From contig CAMHUJ010000136.1 of the NCBI GenBank assembly GCA_946188175.1, positions 1 to 5,601 of the forward strand: DNA of 5,601 nucleotides, read 5' to 3'. Under the pieces are notes generated by a model. That model had not been told where the DNA came from and searched no databases. It saw only the letters and a list, made by a program, of their open reading frames with translations. A program made the position numbers and the translations under genes. Below are positions 1 to 5,580 of the stretch, in pieces; position 1 is the stretch's first letter; every line of letters starts with the position of its first letter. The DNA comes from an uncultured Ruminococcus sp. (lineage in GTDB: Bacteria > Bacillota > Clostridia > Oscillospirales > Ruminococcaceae).

Positions 1-1
1 C

Positions 2-61
2 ACGGTCGGAAACGGCTGTGCAGCCTTTGTTCGTCTGCCGGAAAATCCGATCAGTCCTTGA
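2..61 (+). CDS. Possible C-terminal end of an unrecognised protein (partial)
   Basis: One plus-strand frame enters from the left edge, reads 19 codons ending in VRLPENPISP, and stops at TGA 59-61. The residues are a plausible protein tail, and the stop lies inside the -35 box of the next gene's promoter, as is common in tightly packed genomes. The other two plus frames are also open here (to TAA 160-162 and to a TGA near 156) but read less like protein. Nothing identifies a family. A short open frame at a window edge can arise by chance, so this call is weak. Confidence 0.3.
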   Translation, partial: TVGNGCAAFVRLPENPISP

Positions 62-86
62 TAATCTGCGCGGAATCTGGTATAAT
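58..86 (+). promoter_or_regulatory. Sigma-A type promoter with extended -10 for the nucleotidyltransferase gene
   Basis: The -35 box is TTGATA (58-63, 5 of 6 to consensus), the spacer is exactly 17 bp, and the -10 box is a perfect TATAAT (81-86). TGG just before the -10 supplies the TGn extension. Transcription should begin near 92-94, leaving a leader of about 95 nt before the ATG at 189. No other promoter candidate of similar quality was seen before the gene. Activity is inferred from sequence only. Confidence 0.8.
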
Positions 87-92
87 AGACAT

Positions 93-188
93 TGGAATCC
101 GTCTTACGGAAGCAGTGCAGCGTCCGGCAGCACCGGCAGTCTGCGGCAGGATCCTTGAATAAACCGAAATCGGAGTGATCGAAAAAAC
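93..188 (+). other. Predicted 5' leader of the nucleotidyltransferase mRNA
   Basis: This stretch lies between the predicted transcription start and the start codon. It opens with a short hairpin, TCCGT-CTT-ACGGA (98-110), almost at the 5' end. This is followed by two copies of CCGGCAG nine bases apart (124-130 and 133-139) and a third, degenerate GCGGCAG. It contains no ATG. The ribosome binding site GGAGTGA (172-178) lies 10 nt before the ATG. I do not recognise a riboswitch class or an anti-terminator in it. Confidence 0.4.
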
Positions 189-1298
189 ATGGAAAAGCGT
201 GAATACCGCAGAAATGCGATTGTGATGATCTATCTTGCGGCGTGTGCGGTCAACGGCACGGTTCCCGATGCGGAGAAGCTGCAAGGCTATGACCTCTGGC
301 AGCTTTTTGAGGTGTGTCAGGCGCATATTCTGACCGCCTGCGCGGCATACGCACTGGAATCGGCAGGCATACACGATCCGCAGTTTACGCAGGCGAAGGA
401 GAAGGCGATTCGCAAAAACATCCTGCTGGATGCAGAGCGCGGGAAGATATTTGCGCGGCTGGAGCAGGCGCAGATCTGGTATATGCCGCTGAAGGGCGCG
501 ATTCTGAAAGACTGGTATCCGAAGCTCGGCATGCGGCAGATGTCGGATAATGATATCCTGTATGATTTCAGCCGCCGCAGCGATGTGCAGCAGATCATGT
601 CGGAATTCGGCTTTGAACTGAAAGCGGCGCGCGAGGTCGTAGACGAATATCAGAAGGAGCCGGTCTACAATTACGAGATGCACGGCGAGCTTTTTATGAA
701 GTATCAGGTCGGCGCAATGGCAGATTACTACTGCGGTGTCAGGGACAGACTGCTGAAAGACGCGCAGAATGCATACGGGTATCATTTCACCGCCGAGGAC
801 TTCTATCTGTTCATGCTGGCGCATGAATACAAGCATTTCAAGCTCAGCGGAACGGGTGTCCGTTCGCTGCTGGATACATATATTTTCCTGCGGAAATTCA
901 GCGATACGCTGGACTGGGATTATATTCACGCCGAGTGTGAAAAGCTGGGCATTGCGGAATACGAACAGAATAACCGGGTGCTTTCGATGAAGCTGTTTGC
1001 GCGGAAAAAGCTGACAGAGGAAGAGAAGCATCTGCTGAATTATCATATCTTCTCGGGCACCTACGGCAATCGGGAGACCGGATTGGAAAACCGTTTCCGT
1101 GCGCACGGCAGCGGCTCCAAGCTGCGCTATGTACTGTACCGTTTCTTCCCGCCGTATGAGAGCCTGAAAACGAGCGTGCCGTGGGTAGCAAAGAGCGATC
1201 TGCTGATTCCGGCGGCATGGGCATACCGGCTGATGAAAGCACCGTTTATCAGCGGAAAGAAACTGATAAACGAATTCCGTTTCCTGAAACAACAATAA
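189..1298 (+). CDS. NTP_transf_5 family putative nucleotidyltransferase
   Basis: This 369-residue protein matches the uncharacterised nucleotidyltransferase family (Pfam NTP_transf_5, PF14907). What is seen: the hallmark block MPLKGAILKDWYP (99-111) followed by LGMRQMSDNDIL (113-124). Asp120 and Asp122 sit where nucleotidyltransferase-fold enzymes carry their metal-binding Asp pair. A YEMHGEL segment (162-168) and a conserved HEYKHFKLSGTGVRSLLD stretch (212-229) follow. There is no signal peptide and no convincing membrane helix, so it is probably cytoplasmic. The length is normal for the family. The start at 189 is supported by GGAGTGA upstream and the M-E-K-R N-terminus. The gene is monocistronic, with its own extended -10 promoter and a strong hairpin just after the stop. 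Family members have no established substrate. They often occur near surface-polysaccharide genes, and here the gene faces a glycosyltransferase/flippase operon. A role in glycan or glycolipid modification is inference. The family call is firm; the reaction is unknown. Confidence 0.85.
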   Translation: MEKREYRRNAIVMIYLAACAVNGTVPDAEKLQGYDLWQLFEVCQAHILTACAAYALESAGIHDPQFTQAKEKAIRKNILLDAERGKIFARLEQAQIWYMPLKGAILKDWYPKLGMRQMSDNDILYDFSRRSDVQQIMSEFGFELKAAREVVDEYQKEPVYNYEMHGELFMKYQVGAMADYYCGVRDRLLKDAQNAYGYHFTAEDFYLFMLAHEYKHFKLSGTGVRSLLDTYIFLRKFSDTLDWDYIHAECEKLGIAEYEQNNRVLSMKLFARKKLTEEEKHLLNYHIFSGTYGNRETGLENRFRAHGSGSKLRYVLYRFFPPYESLKTSVPWVAKSDLLIPAAWAYRLMKAPFISGKKLINEFRFLKQQ

Positions 1299-1305
1299 AC
1301 TGATA

Positions 1306-1350
1306 TCAGAAAAACAGCGTCCTGCCGTAACGGGACGCTGTTTTGTTCTT
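1306..1350. terminator. Bidirectional intrinsic terminator between convergent genes
   Basis: CAGCGTCC (1315-1322) pairs perfectly with GGACGCTG (1333-1340). The stem extends outward through AAAA/TTTT and inward by a G-T and a G-C pair, leaving a loop of about 6 nt. On the plus strand the stem is followed by TTTTGTTCTTT, 13 nt after the nucleotidyltransferase stop. On the minus strand it is followed by TTTTTCTGAT, about 90 nt after the flippase stop. It can therefore end both the rightward gene and the leftward operon. This is inferred from structure and not measured. Confidence 0.88.
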
Positions 1351-1430
1351 TGGATTTTCTGCATGGAACGAGCAGGATTCTTTTGCATGGATTGCCGCAG
1401 CTCTGCGCAGCGATCTGCTGTACGACTGCA

Positions 1431-1447
1431 AGCCGGATCATCCGGCT
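1431..1447 (-). repeat. Perfect inverted repeat centred on the flippase stop codon
   Basis: AGCCGGAT and ATCCGGCT are exact inverted copies around one central base. In the operon mRNA this would form a 7-bp G+C-rich stem whose three-base loop is the UGA stop codon of the flippase. It has no following U tract, so it is not an intrinsic terminator by itself. It could protect the 3' end of the message or act on termination of translation. It could also simply reflect the terminal Ala-Gly codons meeting a complementary downstream sequence by chance. Confidence 0.5.
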
Positions 1448-2967
1448 GATTTCAGGTGCATCAGGCGCTTGATGATCGCGGTACAGCTCTGCCGCCTGCT
1501 GCACGGGAGAAAGAGGAGGAAGTACAGGAGATTCGGCAGAACGATGCAGATGCCGGCTCTGAGGAAGATACTGCCGGTCATGCGGCAGATCAGATAGACA
1601 CCGCCGCAGACAACGGCAGCACAGAGCAGATAATAAAACTGCTGCCGGTAGAATAAGCCGATAGAAGCGTGCTTGAAATAGCGCCGGAACAGCACCGCAT
1701 TGCACATGAGATAATTGCAGAAGAAAATCGTCAGGATTGTAGCCAGCAGCACGCCGGTGACGCCCCAAAAGTGCCCGAGCACGAGATTCAGCACGAGATT
1801 CGCGGCAGCCTCAAGCAGATAGATCCATTTCAGGTCCCACCAGAGCGCATTGCCGAGGATATACTGATTGCGGATATGGTTCATGCTGATGAGATAGAAG
1901 TAGACGGCAAAGAGCAGCATATTGCCTTCGGAGAGCATCAGCTTTTCGCCGACCCAGAGCTTCATGAACGGCTGATAGAGACAAGCCATAGCGGTCGCAC
2001 ACCAACCCGTGATCCATGCATACAGCATAGAAAAATCAAGCAGATTCTCAAAATTCTTCGCCTCGCTCCGGACGGAGATGCTGTTGCCGACGCTCGCCTG
2101 CATGGAGTCGCTGAATACGGAAGTGACACTGAAAACGGCGGTATAGATCAGATAATAATTGCCGTAGACTGCCGTTGCAGTCAGCCCGAGTGTTGCGGTG
2201 ATGATGAGATTGTCAAAGGCATTCCGGCTGACATTGGACAGGCGGTTGATCATCAGTCCGATGAGCTCCTTTTTCATGGACGCCGGAACCGCAGCACGGG
2301 ATGCACCGCTGTCCAGATAGGGATATCGCTTTGTGACGGCACGGTTCACGAGGAGATTCGAGCCCACCGTTCCGCAGATCAGAATGACCGCATACAGATA
2401 GTAATTCCGGAAAAACAGGAGTGCAGTGAATTGCAGCAGATTGACCGCGATTTTGACAACGGAGCTGATTTTGCTGAGAATATCCCTTCGCTGATCGGCG
2501 ATCAGCAGCACCTCTTTGTAGGAGAACAGGAAGTAGCTGATGCCGGAGTCAAAGAGAAAGATGAAAAACAGAATATAGATGTTGATGCCGTCCGGACAGC
2601 GTCCGCGAATGAGACGCGGCAGAAACGGCGCGGCAATCAGACCGCCGCAGAAAACGGCGCCGCCGACGAGATGATAGACCTTCCGCATCCATGCCATGAT
2701 CTGATTGATCGCCTGTGTATCATCCCTTGCCAGCGGTTCATACAGCGAATATACAACCGCCAGACTCATTCCGAATTCCGCAAGATTCAGCACCTGCAAA
2801 ACGGAGCTGAACAGTCCGGAGAGCCCCGTAAACTCCGAACCGAGCGTATAGATAATAACAGTTCTGTTGATGAACGGAAAGATCGTTTTGATGATGAAAT
2901 AGATCATACCGCTGGACATAATCCGCTTGGTATTCCGGATTCTGGAGCTGCTGTTTGTGCTGCTCAT
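1438..2967 (-). CDS. Wzx-type polysaccharide flippase (MOP/MATE superfamily membrane protein)
   Basis: This protein of 509 residues is probably an oligosaccharide flippase that moves lipid-linked glycan across the cytoplasmic membrane. It is very hydrophobic, with 12 or more likely membrane helices spread over the whole length (first about 20-42, last about 470-490). Family-like blocks are INRTVIIYTLGSEFTGLSGLF (34-53), LNLAEFGMSLAVVYSLYEPLA (60-80), ATAVYGNYYLI (264-274) and WGVTGVLLATILT (401-413), as in Firmicutes lipopolysaccharide/O-unit exporters. Length is normal, so it looks intact. An upstream in-frame GTG (2971-2973) would add two residues, but AAAGAGG (2975-2981) sits 7 nt from the ATG at 2965-2967 and only 1 nt from the GTG. 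I therefore chose the ATG. It is the last gene of the operon, 30 nt after the glycosyltransferase stop. The sugar substrate cannot be deduced. The family call is secure; flippase activity is inferred from the family and neighbours. Confidence 0.9.
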   Translation of the reverse strand: MSSTNSSSRIRNTKRIMSSGMIYFIIKTIFPFINRTVIIYTLGSEFTGLSGLFSSVLQVLNLAEFGMSLAVVYSLYEPLARDDTQAINQIMAWMRKVYHLVGGAVFCGGLIAAPFLPRLIRGRCPDGINIYILFFIFLFDSGISYFLFSYKEVLLIADQRRDILSKISSVVKIAVNLLQFTALLFFRNYYLYAVILICGTVGSNLLVNRAVTKRYPYLDSGASRAAVPASMKKELIGLMINRLSNVSRNAFDNLIITATLGLTATAVYGNYYLIYTAVFSVTSVFSDSMQASVGNSISVRSEAKNFENLLDFSMLYAWITGWCATAMACLYQPFMKLWVGEKLMLSEGNMLLFAVYFYLISMNHIRNQYILGNALWWDLKWIYLLEAAANLVLNLVLGHFWGVTGVLLATILTIFFCNYLMCNAVLFRRYFKHASIGLFYRQQFYYLLCAAVVCGGVYLICRMTGSIFLRAGICIVLPNLLYFLLFLPCSRRQSCTAIIKRLMHLKSAG

Positions 2968-2974
2968 CGGCACG

Positions 2975-2981
2975 CCTCTTT
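2975..2981 (-). promoter_or_regulatory. Ribosome binding site that decides the flippase start
   Basis: AAAGAGG on the minus strand differs from the ideal AAGGAGG at one base. It lies 7 nt before the ATG at 2965-2967 but only 1 nt before the alternative GTG at 2971-2973. Spacing therefore favours the ATG. It lies in the 30-nt gap after the upstream glycosyltransferase stop codon. Confidence 0.65.
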
Positions 2982-2997
2982 CCGGTTTGGAACATTC

Positions 2998-4020
2998 TTA
3001 TGCATTCTTTTTCCTTTTCCGTTTTGATCTTATTTTTGCAGATACACAGCGCAGGCGCCAGTAAAGATACCCGAACCGGAAGTGCAGTGCAAGCAGCCGG
3101 TAATGCACCGGGAACACCCCGGAGCAATACGCCCGCCTGATTGTATCTTTCGTATCTGCGATGATTTTCTGCTTATCCTGCCGCGCGGCGCGGTATTGCC
3201 GGTAGATGCCCTGCATGCAGAACCGGATTTGCAGAAAGAACAGTTTTTTCTCCTGCTTGTCCGCCGGATGCGCTTTCAGATACCGCAGCAGCGAACCGGC
3301 AGCGACGCGATAGCCGTGTGCCGAGCGGAACGGGTCGGGCTGCATCATGATCGAGCCCTGCCGGTAGCGCCGCATATAAAACTGCTCCCCGAGACACATG
3401 ACCCGTTCTGCCTTCAGATACGCGAGAAATGAAAAGCTCTCGTCCTCGTGGATGATGCCCTCATCGAACCGGAAGCCGTGCTGTCTGAGGTAATCCAGCC
3501 GGTACATGCGCATGCATGCCTGTGCATAATATTCACCGTGCGCGAATGCACATGCAAGGCTGTCCGCGCCGGATTTTACGATATGATTCTGCGCAGTGTG
3601 CCGGTAATCCGGGCCGCCTGCATGCTGTACGCCGTCGCAGAAGGCTTCCGCCGAAAAGACGACCGCCTGCAAGCGGTGCTGTTCCGCTTCATGCAGCAGC
3701 GTTTGCAGCGTATCGGGACGCCAGTAGTCATCGCTGTCGAGGAAGATGAGATAGGTTCCGGATGCCGCGTGCATACCGGTATTGCGGGCATGTCCGAGCC
3801 CGTGATTCGCCTGATGAATCACTATGACGCGGCGGTCTGCTGCTGCATATGCGTCGCAGATTGCACCGCTTTCATCGTCCGAGCCGTCATCGACCAGAAT
3901 GATCTCCGCCGGCGGACAGCTTTGATGCAGAACGGAATCCACGCATGCACGCAGATATTCTGCAACATTGTATACCGGAATGACGACGCTGACCCGCGGC
4001 GCTGTATTGTCAGTCTTCAT
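2998..4020 (-). CDS. Family 2 glycosyltransferase (GT-A fold), second gene of operon
   Basis: This 340-residue enzyme should transfer a sugar from a nucleotide-sugar donor to a membrane glycolipid acceptor on the cytoplasmic side. The GT2 domain (Pfam Glycos_transf_2) covers about residues 10-200. It shows VSVVIPVYN (10-18) at the nucleotide-binding strand, ILVDDGSDDES (41-51) and GLGHARNTGM (74-83). The metal-binding LDSDD motif carries Asp95, Asp97 and Asp98. HEDESF (191-196) includes the likely catalytic acid region, Glu192/Asp193. No membrane helix is evident. The C-terminus is strongly basic (RSKRKRKKNA, 331-340) and may hold the protein against the membrane; this is inference. The ATG at 4018-4020 is preceded by GGAGG (4027-4031) with 6-nt spacing and overlaps the upstream gene's TGA as ATGA, which suggests coupled translation. 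Donor and linkage cannot be read from the sequence. Confidence 0.92.
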   Translation of the reverse strand: MKTDNTAPRVSVVIPVYNVAEYLRACVDSVLHQSCPPAEIILVDDGSDDESGAICDAYAAADRRVIVIHQANHGLGHARNTGMHAASGTYLIFLDSDDYWRPDTLQTLLHEAEQHRLQAVVFSAEAFCDGVQHAGGPDYRHTAQNHIVKSGADSLACAFAHGEYYAQACMRMYRLDYLRQHGFRFDEGIIHEDESFSFLAYLKAERVMCLGEQFYMRRYRQGSIMMQPDPFRSAHGYRVAAGSLLRYLKAHPADKQEKKLFFLQIRFCMQGIYRQYRAARQDKQKIIADTKDTIRRAYCSGVFPVHYRLLALHFRFGYLYWRLRCVSAKIRSKRKRKKNA

Positions 4021-4988
4021 GCTTTTCCTCCGGAAATGCTGTGTGATACGCGCTGCTTTGCGATGCGCGAAAATTTCATTTTTTCATAGAACCGGTAGGG
4101 GAGCGAGTCGCAGCCTGCCAGAATCACAAGCAGAAACTTCGTATGATCGACGATTCTGCAAGGGCATTTCCGGACGCATTGCAGCCACATTGCAAGCGCG
4201 CAGCGTCTGGATTCCATGCGGGAGAGCAGAGGTGTCAGGACGATATGCCGCAGATACCAGGTGTCACTGTCCTGCCGGATGTATTTGCTGTACTTTGCGT
4301 TCAGGCGAAGCAAGCCGGAGAGCTTTTTGTCTGTATCTGATGAAATGCGCGTATTTTCGTGGATATAGTATTTGAGAAGCGGCTTTCTGACATAGTTTAC
4401 GGGATACCGTGCGGCGAGTCTGAGCCAGACGTCATAATCCTGCATGGACTGCATTTTCGTATCAAACCCGCCGATTTGTTCGAGGCATTCCTTTTTGATC
4501 AGCGGATTGGATGTGCTGCCGATAAAATTGGTTTTCAGCAGCGAATGGAAGACCGCACCGCGCAGCATTTGCGGCGGAGCGATATAAGTCAGTTTCCGGA
4601 TGTGGTCGATCATGCACTGCTGACAGTAGACCAGCGCAGTCCGGCTGCCGGAGAAGCCTTTGATCTGTTCTGCGAGCTTTTCGGGGAGCCATTCGTCGTC
4701 GTCGTCGAGAAACGCTGCATAATATCCGTTTGCATGGGAGAGGCCGGTATTGCGTGCGGCGCAGCTGCCGCGTGAATCCGGATGCCGGATGTAGCGGATG
4801 CTGCCGGAAGCCTGACGCACCGCCTGTTCAACGGCATTTCTGAGCGGATAATCGGCGCTGCTGTCATCGACAACAATGAGCTCGGTATGCGGATAAGTCT
4901 GCCGCAAAACACTTCGGACCGCCCGAAGCACCTGTTCGGGCGGCCTGTTATGTGTTGTGATAATTGCGGATATAAGTTTCTCCTCCAT
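4017..4988 (-). CDS. Family 2 glycosyltransferase (GT-A fold), first gene of operon
   Basis: This 323-residue protein is a second GT2 enzyme, clearly different in sequence from its downstream neighbour. Visible motifs are ISAIITTHNRP (6-16), ELIVVDDSS (36-44) and GSCAARNTGLSHA (74-86). The metal-binding run LDDDDEW (94-100) follows. SNPLIKKECLEQIGGFD (160-176) and QDYDVWLRLA (183-192) are the usual acceptor-side and catalytic region of this group, with Asp184 the likely base. No membrane helices are seen, so it probably works at the inner membrane face. The ATG at 4986-4988 is fixed because an in-frame TGA lies just upstream (4995-4997). However, the only Shine-Dalgarno-like sequence, AAGGG (5003-5007), is 14 nt away, so initiation may be modest. 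It has its own promoter at 5067-5095 and overlaps the next gene by 4 nt. Specificity is unknown. Confidence 0.92.
   Translation of the reverse strand: MEEKLISAIITTHNRPPEQVLRAVRSVLRQTYPHTELIVVDDSSADYPLRNAVEQAVRQASGSIRYIRHPDSRGSCAARNTGLSHANGYYAAFLDDDDEWLPEKLAEQIKGFSGSRTALVYCQQCMIDHIRKLTYIAPPQMLRGAVFHSLLKTNFIGSTSNPLIKKECLEQIGGFDTKMQSMQDYDVWLRLAARYPVNYVRKPLLKYYIHENTRISSDTDKKLSGLLRLNAKYSKYIRQDSDTWYLRHIVLTPLLSRMESRRCALAMWLQCVRKCPCRIVDHTKFLLVILAGCDSLPYRFYEKMKFSRIAKQRVSHSISGGKA
4693..4707 (-). repeat. Five-unit TCG/CGA triplet run encoding the catalytic Asp motif
   Basis: The plus strand reads TCG five times in a row. On the coding strand this gives four GAC codons for Asp95-Asp98 of the first glycosyltransferase, including the metal-binding residues. 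Gain or loss of a unit by slippage would keep the frame but lengthen or shorten the Asp run at the active site. LDDDDEW is also a common natural motif in GT2 proteins, so the run may mean nothing beyond codon choice. Confidence 0.6.
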
Positions 4989-5050
4989 GCAGTTTCAGCG
5001 TTCCCTTCTCATTGTATTTTCCGTTGCCTTGTCTTTATCGGCTTATCCAA

Positions 5051-5062
5051 ATGATTTATCAT
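5051..5062. repeat. Short inverted repeat at the operon transcription start
   Basis: ATGAT-TT-ATCAT is an exact 5-bp inverted repeat. It overlaps the predicted transcription start, where a repressor would block initiation. It is short and AT-rich, so chance is a serious alternative, and no regulator gene is visible in the window. Confidence 0.25.
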
Positions 5063-5066
5063 GTGT

Positions 5067-5095
5067 ATTATACCATATTGCGGCAAAAATTACAA
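5067..5095 (-). promoter_or_regulatory. Sigma-A type promoter with extended -10 for the glycosyltransferase/flippase operon
   Basis: On the minus strand the -10 box is a perfect TATAAT (5072-5067) preceded by TGG, giving a TGn extension. The spacer is 17 bp and the -35 box is TTGTAA (5095-5090, 4 of 6). Transcription should begin near 5059-5062, leaving about 72 nt of leader. The weak -35 is offset by the extended -10. It lies between the upstream membrane-protein gene and the first glycosyltransferase, so the three-gene operon can be transcribed independently. Confidence 0.78.
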
Positions 5096-5104
5096 TGGGA
5101 GCGG

Positions 5105-5132
5105 CAGAAAACAGCCTGTTTTGAAATACAGG
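5105..5132 (-). terminator. Weak possible terminator after the small membrane-protein gene
   Basis: On the minus strand, CCTGT (5132-5128) can pair with ACAGG (5119-5115) across an 8-nt loop, followed after 3 nt by TTTT (5111-5108). An overlapping 15-base near-palindrome, AAAACAG-C-CTGTTTT (5108-5122), is also present. The stem is only 5 bp and the T tract is short, so termination would be partial at best. Its position, between the stop codon at 5148 and the next promoter, suits such a role. Confidence 0.28.
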
Positions 5133-5147
5133 ATGCACTGTCCGCAT

Positions 5148-5564
5148 CTATACAGGCGGGTTCTGACGGTTGCGGCGCGATTTGACAGCGTGCACAACAG
5201 AACATATCAGCTGAAACAGGAACACGGTACCGAACGGAACCGAGAAGAGAGCCTCGATGATTCCGGCACCCAGTTTTCCCATAAAATGGTGCGATTCATG
5301 CAATGCCCAGAGCAGTGAGCCGAGCAGCAGAAGCCCCGAACAAACCGGCTTGATCAGCCGCCGCAGGTCCTTGCCGGTGAACAGATAAACGAGCAGCGAG
5401 ACAAGATGTCCGGACGCTGCCGCACCGAATCCGACGGTGAACACCAGCAGAAAAATGAGCGGCATATCTATCATGTTTTCCATTCCGATCACAGGAATCA
5501 GACATACCAATAGTATCGCAGCGATGACGATTTTCACGCTTCTTTTTACATTATATTCATGCAT
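5148..5564 (-). CDS. Small four-helix membrane protein of unknown function
   Basis: I do not recognise this 138-residue protein. It has four likely membrane helices at about 11-28, 34-62, 74-90 and 99-126. Positive charges lie at the N-terminus (KRSVK), in the 64-72 loop (GKDLRRLIK) and at the C-terminus (KSRRNR). By the positive-inside rule, both ends and the middle loop are cytoplasmic. Just after helix 3, toward the predicted outer face, is HESHH (89-93), which formally fits HExxH. No other protease feature is evident. The start ATG (5562-5564) is well supported by AAAGGAGG (5573-5580), with GGAGG 8 nt upstream. Its promoter lies beyond the window. It is on the same strand as the glycosyltransferase operon but about 160 nt upstream and separated by that operon's own promoter. 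A functional link is only possible, not shown. Confidence 0.8.
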   Translation of the reverse strand: MHEYNVKRSVKIVIAAILLVCLIPVIGMENMIDMPLIFLLVFTVGFGAAASGHLVSLLVYLFTGKDLRRLIKPVCSGLLLLGSLLWALHESHHFMGKLGAGIIEALFSVPFGTVFLFQLICSVVHAVKSRRNRQNPPV

Positions 5565-5572
5565 GGTGACAT

Positions 5573-5580
5573 CCTCCTTT
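5573..5580 (-). promoter_or_regulatory. Strong ribosome binding site of the small membrane-protein gene
   Basis: AAAGGAGG on the minus strand is an ideal match to the 16S rRNA 3' end, and GGAGG sits 8 nt before the ATG at 5562-5564. This is among the main reasons to accept the small membrane protein as a real, well-translated gene despite its unknown family. Confidence 0.8.

Noticed and set aside
1300..1309. Palindrome CTGATATCAG next to the terminator
   Set aside because: It is only 10 bases with no loop, lies between a stop codon and the terminator stem, and has no partner copy; probably chance.
51..1388. A 445-codon open frame on the minus strand opposite the nucleotidyltransferase gene
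   Set aside because: It is in exact codon register with the real gene. It stays open because that gene rarely uses TTA, CTA or TCA codons. It runs through the terminator and promoter, and its product resembles no family I know.
1127..1768. A 213-codon minus-strand frame overlapping the 3' ends of both convergent genes
   Set aside because: It spans the bidirectional terminator and overlaps two well-supported genes in the wrong frames; its composition is Arg/Ser/Leu-rich noise.
1669..3027. A 452-codon open frame on the plus strand opposite the flippase
   Set aside because: It is in codon register with the flippase. Its unusual Asp/Glu/Gln/His/Ile-rich composition is what the complement of a hydrophobic membrane protein gives. 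The minus strand has clear family motifs, ribosome binding sites and an operon layout.
3448..4089. A 213-codon plus-strand frame opposite the second glycosyltransferase
   Set aside because: It is a register-matched shadow of the GT2 gene, crosses the boundary of the two overlapping glycosyltransferase genes, and shows no family motif.
5061..5318. An 85-codon plus-strand frame over the intergenic region and the end of the membrane-protein gene
   Set aside because: It crosses the minus-strand promoter and overlaps the real gene; it has no ribosome binding site of note and no recognisable motif.
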